Shown here: positions 32,979-43,491 of the stretch, piece after piece
How the letters are laid out: each line of letters starts with the position of its first letter
Position numbering within the stretch: position 1 is the stretch's first letter
NCBI GenBank assembly: GCA_009829735.1
Contig: CM020620.1
Location: 496,001-560,000 of the forward strand
Origin: Pyropia yezoensis
Lineage: Eukaryota; Rhodophyta; Bangiophyceae; Bangiales; Bangiaceae
Reading direction: 5' to 3'
DNA length: 64,000 nucleotides
Made by a program: the position numbers and the translations under genes
The notes under the pieces: model-generated
Seen by the model: only the letters and a program-made list of their open reading frames with translations
Databases searched by the model: none
Told to the model about the DNA's origin: nothing

Positions 32979-35137
32979 ATGACAAGACGGCGGCTGCTGC
33001 TCACGACGACCGCGGGGGCACCGCCGACGCCGCCGACGGCGTTGGCGGTCGCACGGCCGCGTCCGCCCCCGCCACTGCCGGCGGCGGCACCGCAATGGCG
33101 GCGGCGGCAACGGGCGCTGCGGCCACCCGCGGCGGCGCCACCGCGGACACGGACCCGGCCACGGACACGGACCGTCGCCGCTGCTGCCGCGGTGGCCGCT
33201 GCCGCCGCCGCGGTGGCGGTGGCGTCGGGGACGGCGGCGGCGGCCGCCGGTGCCTGGGCGCCCCCACCACCACCCCCCCCCCCCACCGCCGCGGCGCACG
33301 TGGAGGTGGCGGCGTGGGATGACGCGGCGGTGCTGGCGGCGGTGCTCCCCGGCGGCGAGCCGGGGGGGGCCAACCACTCAGCCGCCGTCGCGGCGCTGCC
33401 GCCCGACGTGGCCGCCTACCGGGCGGCGTTCCTGGACGCCACCTCCCGCCGGTCGGCAGCGGCGGCTGCGGCCGCAGCAGCGTCTGGCGTGCCGTCGGGG
33501 GCGCTGGCGCTTGCCGACCGGCTGGCCACCGCCGTTGGCCTGGGCCCCCGCTGGCGCGGTGGGGGGGGGGTGGGGGGGGGAGGTGCTGCTGCCGCCGCCG
33601 ACGCGGCCGACCCCCCCGCGGTGATGCTGACGCCGTCCATGCGGCAGTCGACGCAGACGGTGCGGGGCAGCCGGTCGTCCTTCCGGCTGTCCCTGGACGA
33701 GGCGCTCCCCCCCGGGGAGGCGCGTGCCATCATCCGGGCGGTGCAGCTGTGGGCAGAGGAGTGGCCATCGACGGGCACCCTGCGGGTGCAGGTGCAGTGG
33801 CTGGGGCTGGACCCCCAGGCGCTGGGCGCCGCGTCCACCCCCCAGTTTATTGACGGCGGCCGGTCGCCGACGCGGGAGGACACGGCCTACGGGGCGCCCC
33901 TGTACCTGTCCCTGACGGGCGTGGACGCGCTGCCCGACCGGTTCCCCCACGTGCTGATGGCGTTTAACAGCCGCATCCCGTGGCACACGGACGTTGGGCC
34001 CGCCCCCCGCAGCCGCTACGACCTGACCACCGTGGCCGCCCACGAGCTGTGTCACGGCCTCTTCTTCACGGGCATGCTGGAGGGCATGCCCACCCGCGGG
34101 GTGGCGCGGGTCAACACGGGCCGCGGCGGGGACCCCGCTCGGTTTGACTCGTTTGTCATTGACACAGAGGGGAACGGGGTGCTCGCGTCGTGTGTGGACG
34201 GGGGGTCCCTCAACGGGCGGGGCCTCTTCAACGCCCTCACCGCCGAGGGCCTCGCCTTCCAGTCCCCCGCGCGGGCGGCAGCGGCGGCGGCGGGCGGCGC
34301 CGCCACGTCGTTGCCCCTCTTTGCGCCCAAGGGCTACCGCGCCGGCTCGTCGACCTACCACTTTGACGGGGGGCGCCAGCTCGACGCCGGCTGCGCCCGG
34401 TCGGGCATTGCCCGGAACGCGGCGTCGTGCAGCGACCTGATGGTGGCGGACCTGCCGCCGGGCAAGACCACCCGCGTCCTTGGCGACAACACCCTCCGCG
34501 TCATGCGGGCGATGCGGGACCAGGCGCTGGCGGGCGCCGACCGCGGCTCCTGCACCATCCCCCAGTCCGCGCCGGGCAGCGCGGGGGGGGGCGGGGGGGC
34601 GGTAGATGAGCCCTTCCTGCCGGGCGGGGGGGGGATCTTTTCGGGCTTTCCCACCTGGGCCATCATCCTCGCCGCCGCGGTGGGGGGGGTGGGGGTGCTG
34701 GTGTTCCTCGGCGCCTTTTGTGCCAACGTGGTGCTGCCGGGCGTGCAGGGCAGCGGCGGTGGCGGGGGGGGGGCGGGGGGGGGGGGGAGGGAGGGAGGGG
34801 TGGCCGCCACCGCAGCCACCACGCACGGGGTAGGGGGGGGGCGCCGTCGCCGCCGCCGATGCTGCCGCCGCGGCCGCCGATGCTGCCGCCGCGGCCACCG
34901 CCGCCAGTGCTGGCGCAGCCGCCCCCCCAGCCGCCCTCCTACTACCCGGGGGCGCCCGGCGCGTACGCGCCGCCGCCGCCGTCGGTGGGGGTGGGAGGGT
35001 GGGACGGCGGCGGCATGTACCCGCCCACGGGGCCGCCGCCGCCGCTGCCGCCGCCGCCGTCGCCGTCGTCATCGCGGTCGTCGCGGCCAAGGCCGGGGGT
35101 GCTGCCGCCGACGCCGCTCGTCGGGGCGACGTTGTAG
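32979..35137 (+). CDS. Membrane protein with HExxH metallopeptidase-like domain
   Basis: ATG at 32979 (MTRRRLLLTTTAG). A hydrophobic Ala/Val stretch around residues 65-90 may be a signal anchor. The domain contains VQLWAEEWPSTGTLRVQVQW, the zinc-peptidase motif TVAAHELCHGLFFTG (HELCH at 34041-34055), YDLTT before it and FDSFVIDTEGNGVLASC after it, then SSTYHFDGG and CSDLMVADLPPGK, resembling secreted HExxHGLGF-type peptidases. The third zinc ligand is not certain. A transmembrane helix (FPTWAIILAAAVGGVGVLVF, about 34645-34710) follows. After poly(G) runs at 34757-34800 the proline-rich tail (PPSYYPGAPGAYAPPPP) reads in a different frame to a stop at 35137, so a G-run indel or error is likely. 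Predicted topology: extracellular or lumenal peptidase domain and a short cytosolic Pro-rich tail. Activity is inferred from the motif only. Confidence 0.65.
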
Positions 35138-35599
35138 GGGGGGGCTTTTTTTTTGGGGGGGGGGGGGGGGTGGGGGTCGGGGGGGGGGGGGGGAAAGAGC
35201 GGCGAGGGAGAGGTGAGGGGGGGGGGGAGGGTCAAGAGAGCGCGTCGCCATTCACCACCCAACGGCGGCAGGGCGGGCCACGCGCGCTTCCACCACGGAC
35301 GGGTCCATCGCAGGCGGGAGCGCAACGCCCCCATCTCCCCCCCCCCCCCTGCTCCTCCACACCAGGCGCTGGCAGGCAAGGGAGGGGAGGAGGCGGGCGG
35401 CGCTGGCGTCACGACGTTGGTGATCCTGCTCATTTCCATCCCCCCCCCCCCCACCACCCCCCCAGCGCCCCCCCTTTAGCGGGATACATGGCCTTTGTGC
35501 CCAGTAGCAACTCCAAACGCGCGCGCGGCTCCCACCAGCCACGGCCACCCCCACGCCATCGCCATTGAATATCTCTCTGTGCACCCACCGTTTCCCCCC

Positions 35600-35631
<32 letters not shown>

Positions 35632-36905
35632 ACTATCCACCCCCTGCCTCCCCTCTGCTTCCCTAGGCGGTGGCGGCGGCGGTGGTGGGGAGGGGTGGGG
35701 GTGGTCGGGTGAGGGGAGAAGCCCTCAAAGGGGGGCAGCGGTGCGAGGCCGCCGACGATGCCCGGCCGCCGTAGGCCGCGGGCCCCGCTCGAGCCAGGGT
35801 GGGGGGGATCCGCGGATCTGCTGCGCCAGCGGCGGCGAGGTCGCCCAAGCCCGCGGGCCCCGTCGCGGACCGTCGGCGGTTACCGACGGCGTCACTTGCC
35901 CACCCCCCCCCCCGCCTCCCCGCCCCCCGCCCCCTCTCCCGCAGCGCCGACGCCCTTCCCCGCGTCGCCGTCCCCCCCGCCCCCCCCCCCCCCTCCGCGT
36001 GCGCCCTGCCACTTTCTTCGGCTACCGTGCACGCCCCCACCCCCCCCACCCGCCCCCCCCCTCTCCTTCCCTGTTCCGTTGACGCGCTCCCCCCCCCCCC
36101 TGTGCAACACACCTCCTCTCCCTGCCCCCCCCCCCCCCCGTACCGGCCGCTGCCGCCATGCCCCCCCCGCCACCACCACAGCTACCACCACCACCCCCGC
36201 CACCACTGTGGGCGGCGTCGTTTGCGCCGTCCCCACCCCCCCTGCCGGGCACGTGGCTGGCCGGGGGGGGGGGTGGCCGCCGCCGTGGCCGCCACCCCCA
36301 CCCGTGGACTACCGGCCACCGCCCCGTGGCGCCGCCGCCGGCGGTCGCCCCTGCGGTCGGTCCGGCGGCGGTGGCGCCGGCGGCGCCGGCGACGGCGGTG
36401 GGGGGGGTGGTGGTGGTCACGGGGTCTGCCCGGCGGGGACCGCCGCCGGGGGGGCCCCCCGCGCCCCCCGACAGCGGCGGGGGGGGCGCGGGGGGGGGCG
36501 GGGGGGCCCCCCCCCGCCGGCCACGGCAGCCGCCGCCGGCACCACCACCGCCGCTAGCACCCCGGCTGCCGCTGCCGCCGGCGGTGCCGCCGCCCGGGCC
36601 GCCGCCGCCGACGCGGCGGTCCGGTCGGCGGTGGCGGCGGAGGCGGCCGCCCGTGCCGCCGCCGCGGGGGTGGCGTCGCCCGCTGCTGTGGCAGCGGCAG
36701 CGGCGGCGGCGGCGGATGCGGCAGCAGCGGCGGCAGCGGCGGCGGCGGCAGCAGCGGCGGCGCCCGCCGCTGGCCATGCCGGCAGCCGCCACGTTGCCGG
36801 CGGCAACGGTAACGGTGGCGGCAGCGGCGGCGGCGGTGGGCGGACGGGCGGTGACGGCGGCAGCGGCGCCCCCCCCCCCCCCCGCCGAAGCGGCGGACCC
36901 GCCCC
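35138..36905. other. Intergenic or unresolved low-complexity sequence
   Basis: Long poly(C) and poly(G) tracts (for example about 35605-35632) and GCG/GCC repeats. The part from about 36540 encodes an Ala-rich stretch in one frame and may be the N-terminal part of the gene that follows, separated from it by C-run frame changes. Confidence 0.45.
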
Positions 36906-38233
36906 CGCGAGTCGACGCGGGAGCGGGCGCTGCGCCCCCCCCCGCCCTCCTTCCCCCCCCTGCACCTGGTGGCGACGTACCGGGGGCGGGAGCTGGCCCG
37001 CTCGTCGGGGTGCCTCTACATCAATGGCCGCTACCACTTTCCGGCGGCGGACGTTGGGTGGGCCGCGCTGCTGCCGTCGGGCACCCGGCGGCAGCACAAC
37101 CCGATTGGCGCGGCGGTGTATTATGACTTGGTGCTGGAGGAGGGGGGGGGGGAGGGGGGGGCACAGGCGGGAGCGGCAGCGGGAGCGGCAGCGGGAGCGC
37201 GAGCGGGAACGGGAGCGGAGGGGGGTGTCGGTGGAGGGGGAGGTGGTCGTCGGGGGGGGGGCGGAGGCGGAGGGGGGGGGGGGTTGTTTGCCGTGACGCG
37301 GCTTGGACCTATCCGGTACGTCTTGCAAGGTGTGGGAAGGGAGAGTGATATGCCCATAGGGGGGGCGGAGGCGGGGTAGTGGTGGCATGACGCGCCAGAG
37401 CCATGGCGGGTGTCCCCAGTCTGTCGGAGGGTGGACGAGGGGTGGGGCGGCGTCCTCGTCGGGTGGCGCCTGCCCGGCGCGCCCGCCGGGGCGGGCATGG
37501 TGGCGCACCGGTGTGTGGGGCGCCGCGTCGTTGTCGTTGCGGCGACGCGCCGCCTCTTCCGCTGGGTGTCCAGGGAGGACCCGCGTGTGGACGTGGGTGC
37601 AGCTGCCGCGCGTGTGGACGCGGGTGCAGCTGCCGCGCGTGTGCCCCGTCGCCGCAAGCCGTCGCCAGCGCCGCCGCAGCGGGCTATCCCCGTGCTGGCG
37701 GCGGCGGTTGAACTGCAGGGCGGGGACCGGGAGCGCAGCGGCCGCGCGCCCCTGCCTCGTTGTCGGGGCACGGCCTTTGTCGCCGCACACCCCCGGCTGC
37801 TGGTGTGGCTCGTCCCACCACTCCCTGTGACCGCCTCTCTGACTGTTTGCGGCGTGGGACTGGGTTGCACACTCTCCTCCTCTTGCTTTCCTTGTCTTTT
37901 GCTTTGGCTGGCCCCCCCCCCCGCCCCCCCCATCCGTCCTCCTTCCCTTCCCCCCCTGTGCAGAGCGTCAAGGGGCGGTTTGCGACCTTTACAGGCTTCA
38001 CCGCGTTTTGGAAGGGCGTCGTGGTGGGGCCCCCGCCAGAGGCGGACGCCCCCCACGACCCCGCCCGCGACGGCAGCGGCAGCGATGACCGCAGCGGCGG
38101 CGGTGCCGACGGGTGTGGTGGTGATGGTGGTGGTGGTGGTGGTGGTGGTGGTGGCAGTGGCAACGGTGGCGGGGACAGAGCGATGGGGCGGGGCGGGGGG
38201 GCGCGCCGGCGGGCGCGCCGGCCGCCGGCGTGA
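36906..38233 (+). CDS. Unknown protein, gene model uncertain
   Basis: Two islands read like real protein. At about 36906-37140: RESTRERALR, LHLVATYRGRELARSSGCLY, INGRYHFPAADVGWAALLPS and NPIGAAVYYDLVLEE. At 37964-38233, after a strong acceptor (pyrimidine tract and TGCAG at 37959-37963): SVKGRFATFTGFTAFWKGVV, then a Gly-rich tail to the stop at 38233. A middle segment around 37480-37700 (MVAHRCVGRRVVVVAATRRL) may belong as well, but a stop at 37377 and a Gly/Arg repeat intervene. Neither the first exon nor the donor can be fixed. A 27-bp unit is duplicated at about 37583-37640. I do not recognise the family. Confidence 0.4.
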
Positions 38234-38915
38234 GCGTCAAGGGGGTGTGTGTGAGCGGAGTGGGCGTGGGCGGTAGTGAGGGTGTGACCTCACGCGACCT
38301 CTTTTTTTGGTGGTTGTTGTTGCCGCCCCGGCGGGCGGGGGCGGCAGCCGCGGCTAGCTACGAGGGAGAAGAAAAAACTCTTTAACCGAGAGACGCGCAA
38401 AAAGAAAGTCAATGGCCCGCGGGAAATAGAATAGGTAGGAGGGAGTCAACGGCGCGGCGGGGCAGAGTAGGTAGGTACATATGTAGAGGGAAGAAAGGAT
38501 GCGAGCGCAGAGCAGAGCGCAACGGAGAGAAGAAAACGCAACGCAACACAAGAAAAGAGAAAAAGAAGCGTCAAAACGCACAGGCCAATCACACAAGCGC
38601 TGCGGCCAAGAAGTGGAGGGCACCCACCCGCGCATCGGTTCCGGCCCGCAACAAGACAAGGGAAAAAGTCAAGCCCAAGAGACACAGCGGGGCCCACAGA
38701 CCGGCGCCACCCCCCCCCCCCCCCCCCCCCACAATAGGGCACAGGAAAAGAAGAGAACAATGGAAAAGCGACCTCGGGGGGCTCACGCCCCCTACCCACC
38801 GCCCGCGGGCGAGGGGGGAGGAGGAGCCGACCCGACCACCTCCTGCCCCCCCCCGCCCCTCCCCTCCCAATCACCTCCACCCCCCCTCCAACCTCCCCCC
38901 AACGGTTCCGCCGCC
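38234..38915. other. Short convergent intergenic region
   Basis: Lies between the 3' ends of a plus-strand and a minus-strand gene. Less GC-rich than its surroundings, with A/G-rich stretches at 38350-38620 and a poly(C) tract at about 38709-38730. No gene seen. Confidence 0.55.
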
Positions 38916-41900
38916 TCACCGCGGCGCCCCCGCGGCGAGCGGCGGCCACAGCGGCAGCCGCGCGCCGGCGGTCGCCGACGCGGCGGCCGCGCGCGCCGCC
39001 GCCACCGCCGCGCGCGACCGCTCAGCGGCGGCCGCCCACGGCGTCAGGCCGTCGGTGGCACCGCCGCCACCGCCGCCGCCGCCACCAGGCACGCCGGCGG
39101 CCGCGTCGGCCGCGTCGGCCGCCGCCGCCGTCATGGTCGCCGTGAGCGTCACCACCGGCGCGGGCGGCGGTGCCGGCACCGCCGCAACGACGGTCGTCAC
39201 GGCCGGCGGCGGCGCGCCGCCGCCGCCCGCTGCCGCGGCCGCCGCTTCCGCCGCCGACGCGTCGGCGACAGCGTCGGCGGCGGCGGCGGCGGCTGCCGCC
39301 GCCTCTGCCTGCGCGGCCGCCGCGTCGCGGACGGCCGCCCGGACCCGATCCGCCAGGGCGGCCGCTGCCGCCTCCCGGGCGGCGGCCGCCGCCTCTGCGG
39401 CGTCTGCCGCGGCGGCCGCCCGCGACGCGGCGGCGGCGGCGGCGGGGGCGCCCCCACGCTCGGCGGCCAGGTCTGCCCGCAGCGCCGCCGCGTGGGCGAC
39501 CAGGTCGGCCGCCTCGGCGGCGGTCGCGGCGGTCGCCGCGGCGGCGGCCGCCTCCACCTCGCGCGTGCGGGTGGCGAGCGCCGTCAGCGACGCGCGGGCG
39601 CCCTCTGCGTCGGCGGCGGCGGCGCGCGTCGCCGCCGCCGCCGCCGCCACCCGGGACCGCAGGGCGAGCGTCGTGGCGCCGCCCACCCCGCCGTCCACGG
39701 CGGCTGGGACGGCACCGCCCGGCGCCGCCGCCGTCGGCGTCGGCGTCGTCGTCGTTGTCGGCGCGCCCGCCGCCGCCGCCGCGTCCGTCGTCGGCGCCGC
39801 CGCCGCCCCCGCGTCGGCGACGAGGCTCACCCCGCGTTCGGCGACGGCGAGCAGGCGCTCGGGGGCACCCGCAGAGCGGGAGCCGACGACCGCCACTTCG
39901 GCGGCGCCCGGCAGCGCCGCCGCCGCGGCGGCGGCCACCCGCTGCACGTCGGCCGGGGCGGTGACGCCCGGCACCAGCCGGAGGACCACCGACCCGCCGG
40001 CGACGGCCGTCGGCTCGTACCGGGCGCCCGCAATCGACGCGGCCAGGTTGGTGGCGGTGGTGGTCGCGGCCGGCGATGCGCCGCCGCCGCCGCCGCCACC
40101 CCAGCGGCGGGCGGTGGGGGGGGCGGCCGGGGTAGTGCGGCGGAGGCGGTCCCGCACCGCCGCCGCCGCGTCGTCGGCAGAGGCGGGCAGCGGGGGCAGC
40201 GGGGCGGTGGCGGCGGCGAGGCGGGCGGCAGCCACCCCCGACGGGGACACCCCAAAGTGGAGGCCGTCGGACGGGGCGGACGGGTCGAGGGGGAAGAGCG
40301 CCGACGCCGCCGGCAGGCCCGCCGCCGCCGCCGCCACCCCCTTTGTCGGCGAGCCGGCCGACGTGGCCGTCGCCACCACCGCCGCGGCTGGCTGCGGGGG
40401 GGGGCCGCCGCCGCCGCCGCCGCCGCCGGCCCCCCCACCCCCGGGGGGTGCCCCCGGCGGTCCCCCGCCAGCCGGCCCCAGCGGGGAGAGGGGGGAGAGG
40501 AGGAGCACCGCTGCCGCCGCCGCCGCAGCGGCGGCTGCCCCCGGCGGCCACGACAGCCGGGGCGTGGCGGCGCCCCCGGGGGGGGCGCCGCCCGTGGCGG
40601 TGGCCAGCCACGCCCGCGCGGCGGCGCCCGCCCGAAAGGCGGGGGTGGAGCGGGCAGCCGCGACGGCGGCGGCGGCGCCGCCCGCCGGTGGGCGGTCGCT
40701 GTGAGCCGTCGGGACGGCCGCCGCCGCCTTGCTTGTCTTCTGTGGGCGTGCTGCCGCCGACGACGGGGCGGGCGGAGCGACGGTCGGCGCCGCGGGGGTC
40801 TTTGTCCCCCCCGCCGGCGGCGGGTGGGGGGTGGCCATGGACGTGGGGGTGGCGACCGGCGCCGCTTCGGTGGGCACTGCCGCCGGCACGGCGGTCGTTG
40901 CCGACGTGGCCGCCGGCGTCGGCGTGGACGTGGCCGTCGGGATGACGGGGGGATCGGCGGCCGCCGGCACCGTCACGGGAGGAGTGGGCGTCGCTTCCGC
41001 TGCTGCCGCTTCCGCTGCTGCCGCGGTCGGCGGGCCCTTGTCATCCGCCCCCGTCTGTTCCGGCACCGCCCCCGCTACGGCTGCCAGGTGGGCGGCCGCG
41101 GCGGTGACCTCCCCTACCCCCCGCCGTCCGCCACCGGCGCGGCTGGCCCGCGGCCGTGGCGCCGAGCCCGCCGTGCCGGCGCCGGCGCCGGCACCGGCGG
41201 GCCGCCCCGCAAAGTGTACGTGCACGACGCGGCGGCCGCCCGCCGCGACTGCCGCCGCCACTGCCCCAGGCCGCGCCGGCGGCGTTGCCACCGTTGGCGG
41301 CGTTGGCGGCACCGCCGACGACGCCGGCGACGTCGGAGACGGCGACGACGACCGCGACCGCGACGGCGACCGCGACCGCGACGGCGACCGCGACCGCGTC
41401 GGCGACCGCGACCGCGACGGCGACCGCGCCCGGGACGGCGACCGCCCCCGTGTCGGCGACCGCCCCCGCCGCGACGGCGGCGCGCCCTCCCCACGGGCCG
41501 GCCGCTGGAGGTGCACCCGCACCACCCGGCGGGGCGTCGCCGCCACGCCGTCGGCGGCGGCGGCGCCGTCAGCAGTGGTCCCCCCGCCACCGCCGCCGGG
41601 CGCGGCGCCGCGGCCGCCCCCCCCCGCGCCCGCGGCGGCGGCCGACGCGACGACGGCGGGGGCGCCGCCGCCCGCCCCGCGGCGGCGGGACGGCATGGAC
41701 GTGGCGCCGCCGCCGACCCGGCCGGCCGCCCGTCGGCCACCGCTGTGGCGTGGGAGGAGGAGCGGGTGGTGGGGGTGGGGCTGAGGGTGGGGGTGGGGGT
41801 GGGCGGGTGGGGGCGCGTGCGGACGGCCGCCGAGGGGGCCCGCCCGCCCGGCGGGGTGGCCCACCATGGGCGACGTGGGGACAAAGGCCCACGCGGCCAT
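38916..41900 (-). CDS. 994-residue RS-motif, alanine-rich coiled-coil-like protein
   Basis: Single open frame from ATG at 41900 (MAAWAFVPTSPMVGHP) to the stop at 38916. Residues 144-190 form an arginine-serine tract (RSPSRARSPSRSRSPTRS), as in splicing regulators. It is flanked by two similar short motifs, RRVVRVHLQRPARG (about 124-137) and RRVVHVHFAGRPAG (about 223-236). The middle is Pro/Thr/Ala-rich with a more complex patch (ASIAGARYEPTAVAGGSVVL, PGVTAPADVQRVAAAA). The last 300 residues are Ala-rich with regularly spaced Arg/Asp/Glu, suggesting a long helix or coiled coil. No RRM or known domain is seen. The region upstream is C-rich on the coding strand, as for other genes here. Nuclear localisation is a guess from the RS tract. 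The large plus-strand Arg-rich frame over the same DNA is a shadow. Confidence 0.6.
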   Translation of the reverse strand: MAAWAFVPTSPMVGHPAGRAGPLGGRPHAPPPAHPHPHPQPHPHHPLLLPRHSGGRRAAGRVGGGATSMPSRRRGAGGGAPAVVASAAAAGAGGGGRGAAPGGGGGGTTADGAAAADGVAATPRRVVRVHLQRPARGEGAPPSRRGRSPTRGRSPSRARSPSRSRSPTRSRSPSRSRSPSRSRSSSPSPTSPASSAVPPTPPTVATPPARPGAVAAAVAAGGRRVVHVHFAGRPAGAGAGAGTAGSAPRPRASRAGGGRRGVGEVTAAAAHLAAVAGAVPEQTGADDKGPPTAAAAEAAAAEATPTPPVTVPAAADPPVIPTATSTPTPAATSATTAVPAAVPTEAAPVATPTSMATPHPPPAGGTKTPAAPTVAPPAPSSAAARPQKTSKAAAAVPTAHSDRPPAGGAAAAVAAARSTPAFRAGAAARAWLATATGGAPPGGAATPRLSWPPGAAAAAAAAAAVLLLSPLSPLGPAGGGPPGAPPGGGGAGGGGGGGGPPPQPAAAVVATATSAGSPTKGVAAAAAGLPAASALFPLDPSAPSDGLHFGVSPSGVAAARLAAATAPLPPLPASADDAAAAVRDRLRRTTPAAPPTARRWGGGGGGGASPAATTTATNLAASIAGARYEPTAVAGGSVVLRLVPGVTAPADVQRVAAAAAAALPGAAEVAVVGSRSAGAPERLLAVAERGVSLVADAGAAAAPTTDAAAAAGAPTTTTTPTPTAAAPGGAVPAAVDGGVGGATTLALRSRVAAAAAATRAAAADAEGARASLTALATRTREVEAAAAAATAATAAEAADLVAHAAALRADLAAERGGAPAAAAAASRAAAAADAAEAAAAAREAAAAALADRVRAAVRDAAAAQAEAAAAAAAAADAVADASAAEAAAAAAGGGGAPPPAVTTVVAAVPAPPPAPVVTLTATMTAAAADAADAAAGVPGGGGGGGGGATDGLTPWAAAAERSRAAVAAARAAAASATAGARLPLWPPLAAGAPR

Positions 41901-43491
41901 GACGGTGGACCGTGGTGGTGGCGGTTCGAGGTGGAAGCAACGGGAAGGCAGGGGGGGGGGGGGGGGGGTGGGGGAAGGGGGAAAGGGCGGGATGCGAGGG
42001 CCAAGTGGAACGCGGCGGCGCCCACGACCGCAAGCGCCCGCGGCGTGTGCGTGGGGGGGACGGGGGGGAGCGGGGAGAGGTGGTGGCGGCACGGGCGAGA
42101 GCGGCCGACGGGGGCTTGACGGAACGACCGGTGGGAAGGGGGGGGGAAGGAGGGGGTAGCGAAGGAGCGTCCTGCTCCCTCCACGGGGGGGGGGGAGTCC
42201 TCGACTGTATGGACGGCCGCGCCCGGGGAGGTGTGTGGCCGCGTCGCGTCCACTTCCCCTCCCGCTTGACGGGGCCCGCGGGGCCAAAGGGGCCCACCCG
42301 CCACCGTGGCGGTCCCCGCTCCACACACCCCAGATGGCCATCTCGCGCGCCACCCCCCCTCCATGTATGTAGACAGCGAGGGAGGGGAGGGGGTCGCCCA
42401 GAGATCGTGGGTGGGGGCCCTGGGCCCTCGCGACTGACGCACCGCGTCGGGCCCCCCCCCCCCATCGCGGCGAAAACAAAAAACAGAAACGCACCGCGCA
42501 CCGCGCACCTCGCGACCAATCCCCCCACGCACGTGGCCTCTGGCGGAAGCAGGAGGGTTGAAGGGCGGCCGCCGGCCAATGGGGTGCGCCCGCCGTGGGG
42601 GCCCGTTGGCCCATTTCCGGTTTTGCACTGCCGCCGCCACCGCTGGGGGCTGGGGCTTGTTTTGGGGGCGTCCGTTGGCTGTCGTCTATCGGGATTTGCG
42701 GTCCTTCCACTTGCGAGAATTGATCACCCACTTGCTGTACAATTGTACTGTACCAAAATTTACCCTTGGCGCACCACACGCCGGGGCCGTCACTACACCG
42801 ACGACCAATGGGCGGCCCCCATTCCGTTACATGGCCGACGATCGCCGCCGGAGGGGGGCTGGCAACACGTAGGCGGGCGATGGAGCTCGAAGCGTTGTGG
42901 CTATCACAGCGGCGACGCAGCCAGTGTCGGGGGGTCCCGCCCGCTTCCCAACCCGCCGCGACGGCTTGGCAGTTTCTTCCGCGCTGCACGAGCGCTCCCC
43001 CCTCCCACCCCCGTTCCATGCATCGATGCAGATGTGGCGAGGCTGCACCCCCTCTGGCTGGTCTCCGCGTTGACAGTGGGGCGTGGTTCAAGCCCTTGGA
43101 TCAGGCGGTGTGCGTGCGCGGGAGGGTTGCGGCCGCTCCCATCCGCGGACAGCACGCGCGCGGGCGGCCGCCCGCCCGCGGTCCCCCACAACCCTTTTTT
43201 TTTGGGTGAGGAGTGGGGAGGGGGTGGGGGGGTGGGCAATTGATCCGACCCTCCCCGCTGCGTCGTCTGTGGGCCGTCACCGACAACCGCACCCACCCAC
43301 CTGCCGACGTCGCGCCTTAGCGTGCGGAACCCGTCAGCGGCACCTGCCCTCTCCCGCCCCCCTCCGCCCTCCTCTTCGCCGCAGCAGCATCCTCAAGAGA
43401 CGGGCCCGGTGCCGCGCTGACGACTGCCGCCTGGTGTGCCCGTGTGTCGTACCTTCCCACAGCAGCGCGTTCCGCGGGGGAGGCAGACAGC
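41901..43491. other. Divergent intergenic region, no supported gene
   Basis: Lies between two divergently transcribed genes. G-rich near 41950 and 42140-42190 (C-rich on the coding strand of the left gene). TACTGTAC occurs at 42746-42753. Frames on both strands lack motifs. Confidence 0.55.

Noticed and set aside
38499..42119. Plus-strand ORF of 1,206 codons
   Set aside because: Almost pure Arg/Gly/Pro text antisense to the RS/Ala-rich gene; an openness artefact of GCN/GGN codons on the other strand.
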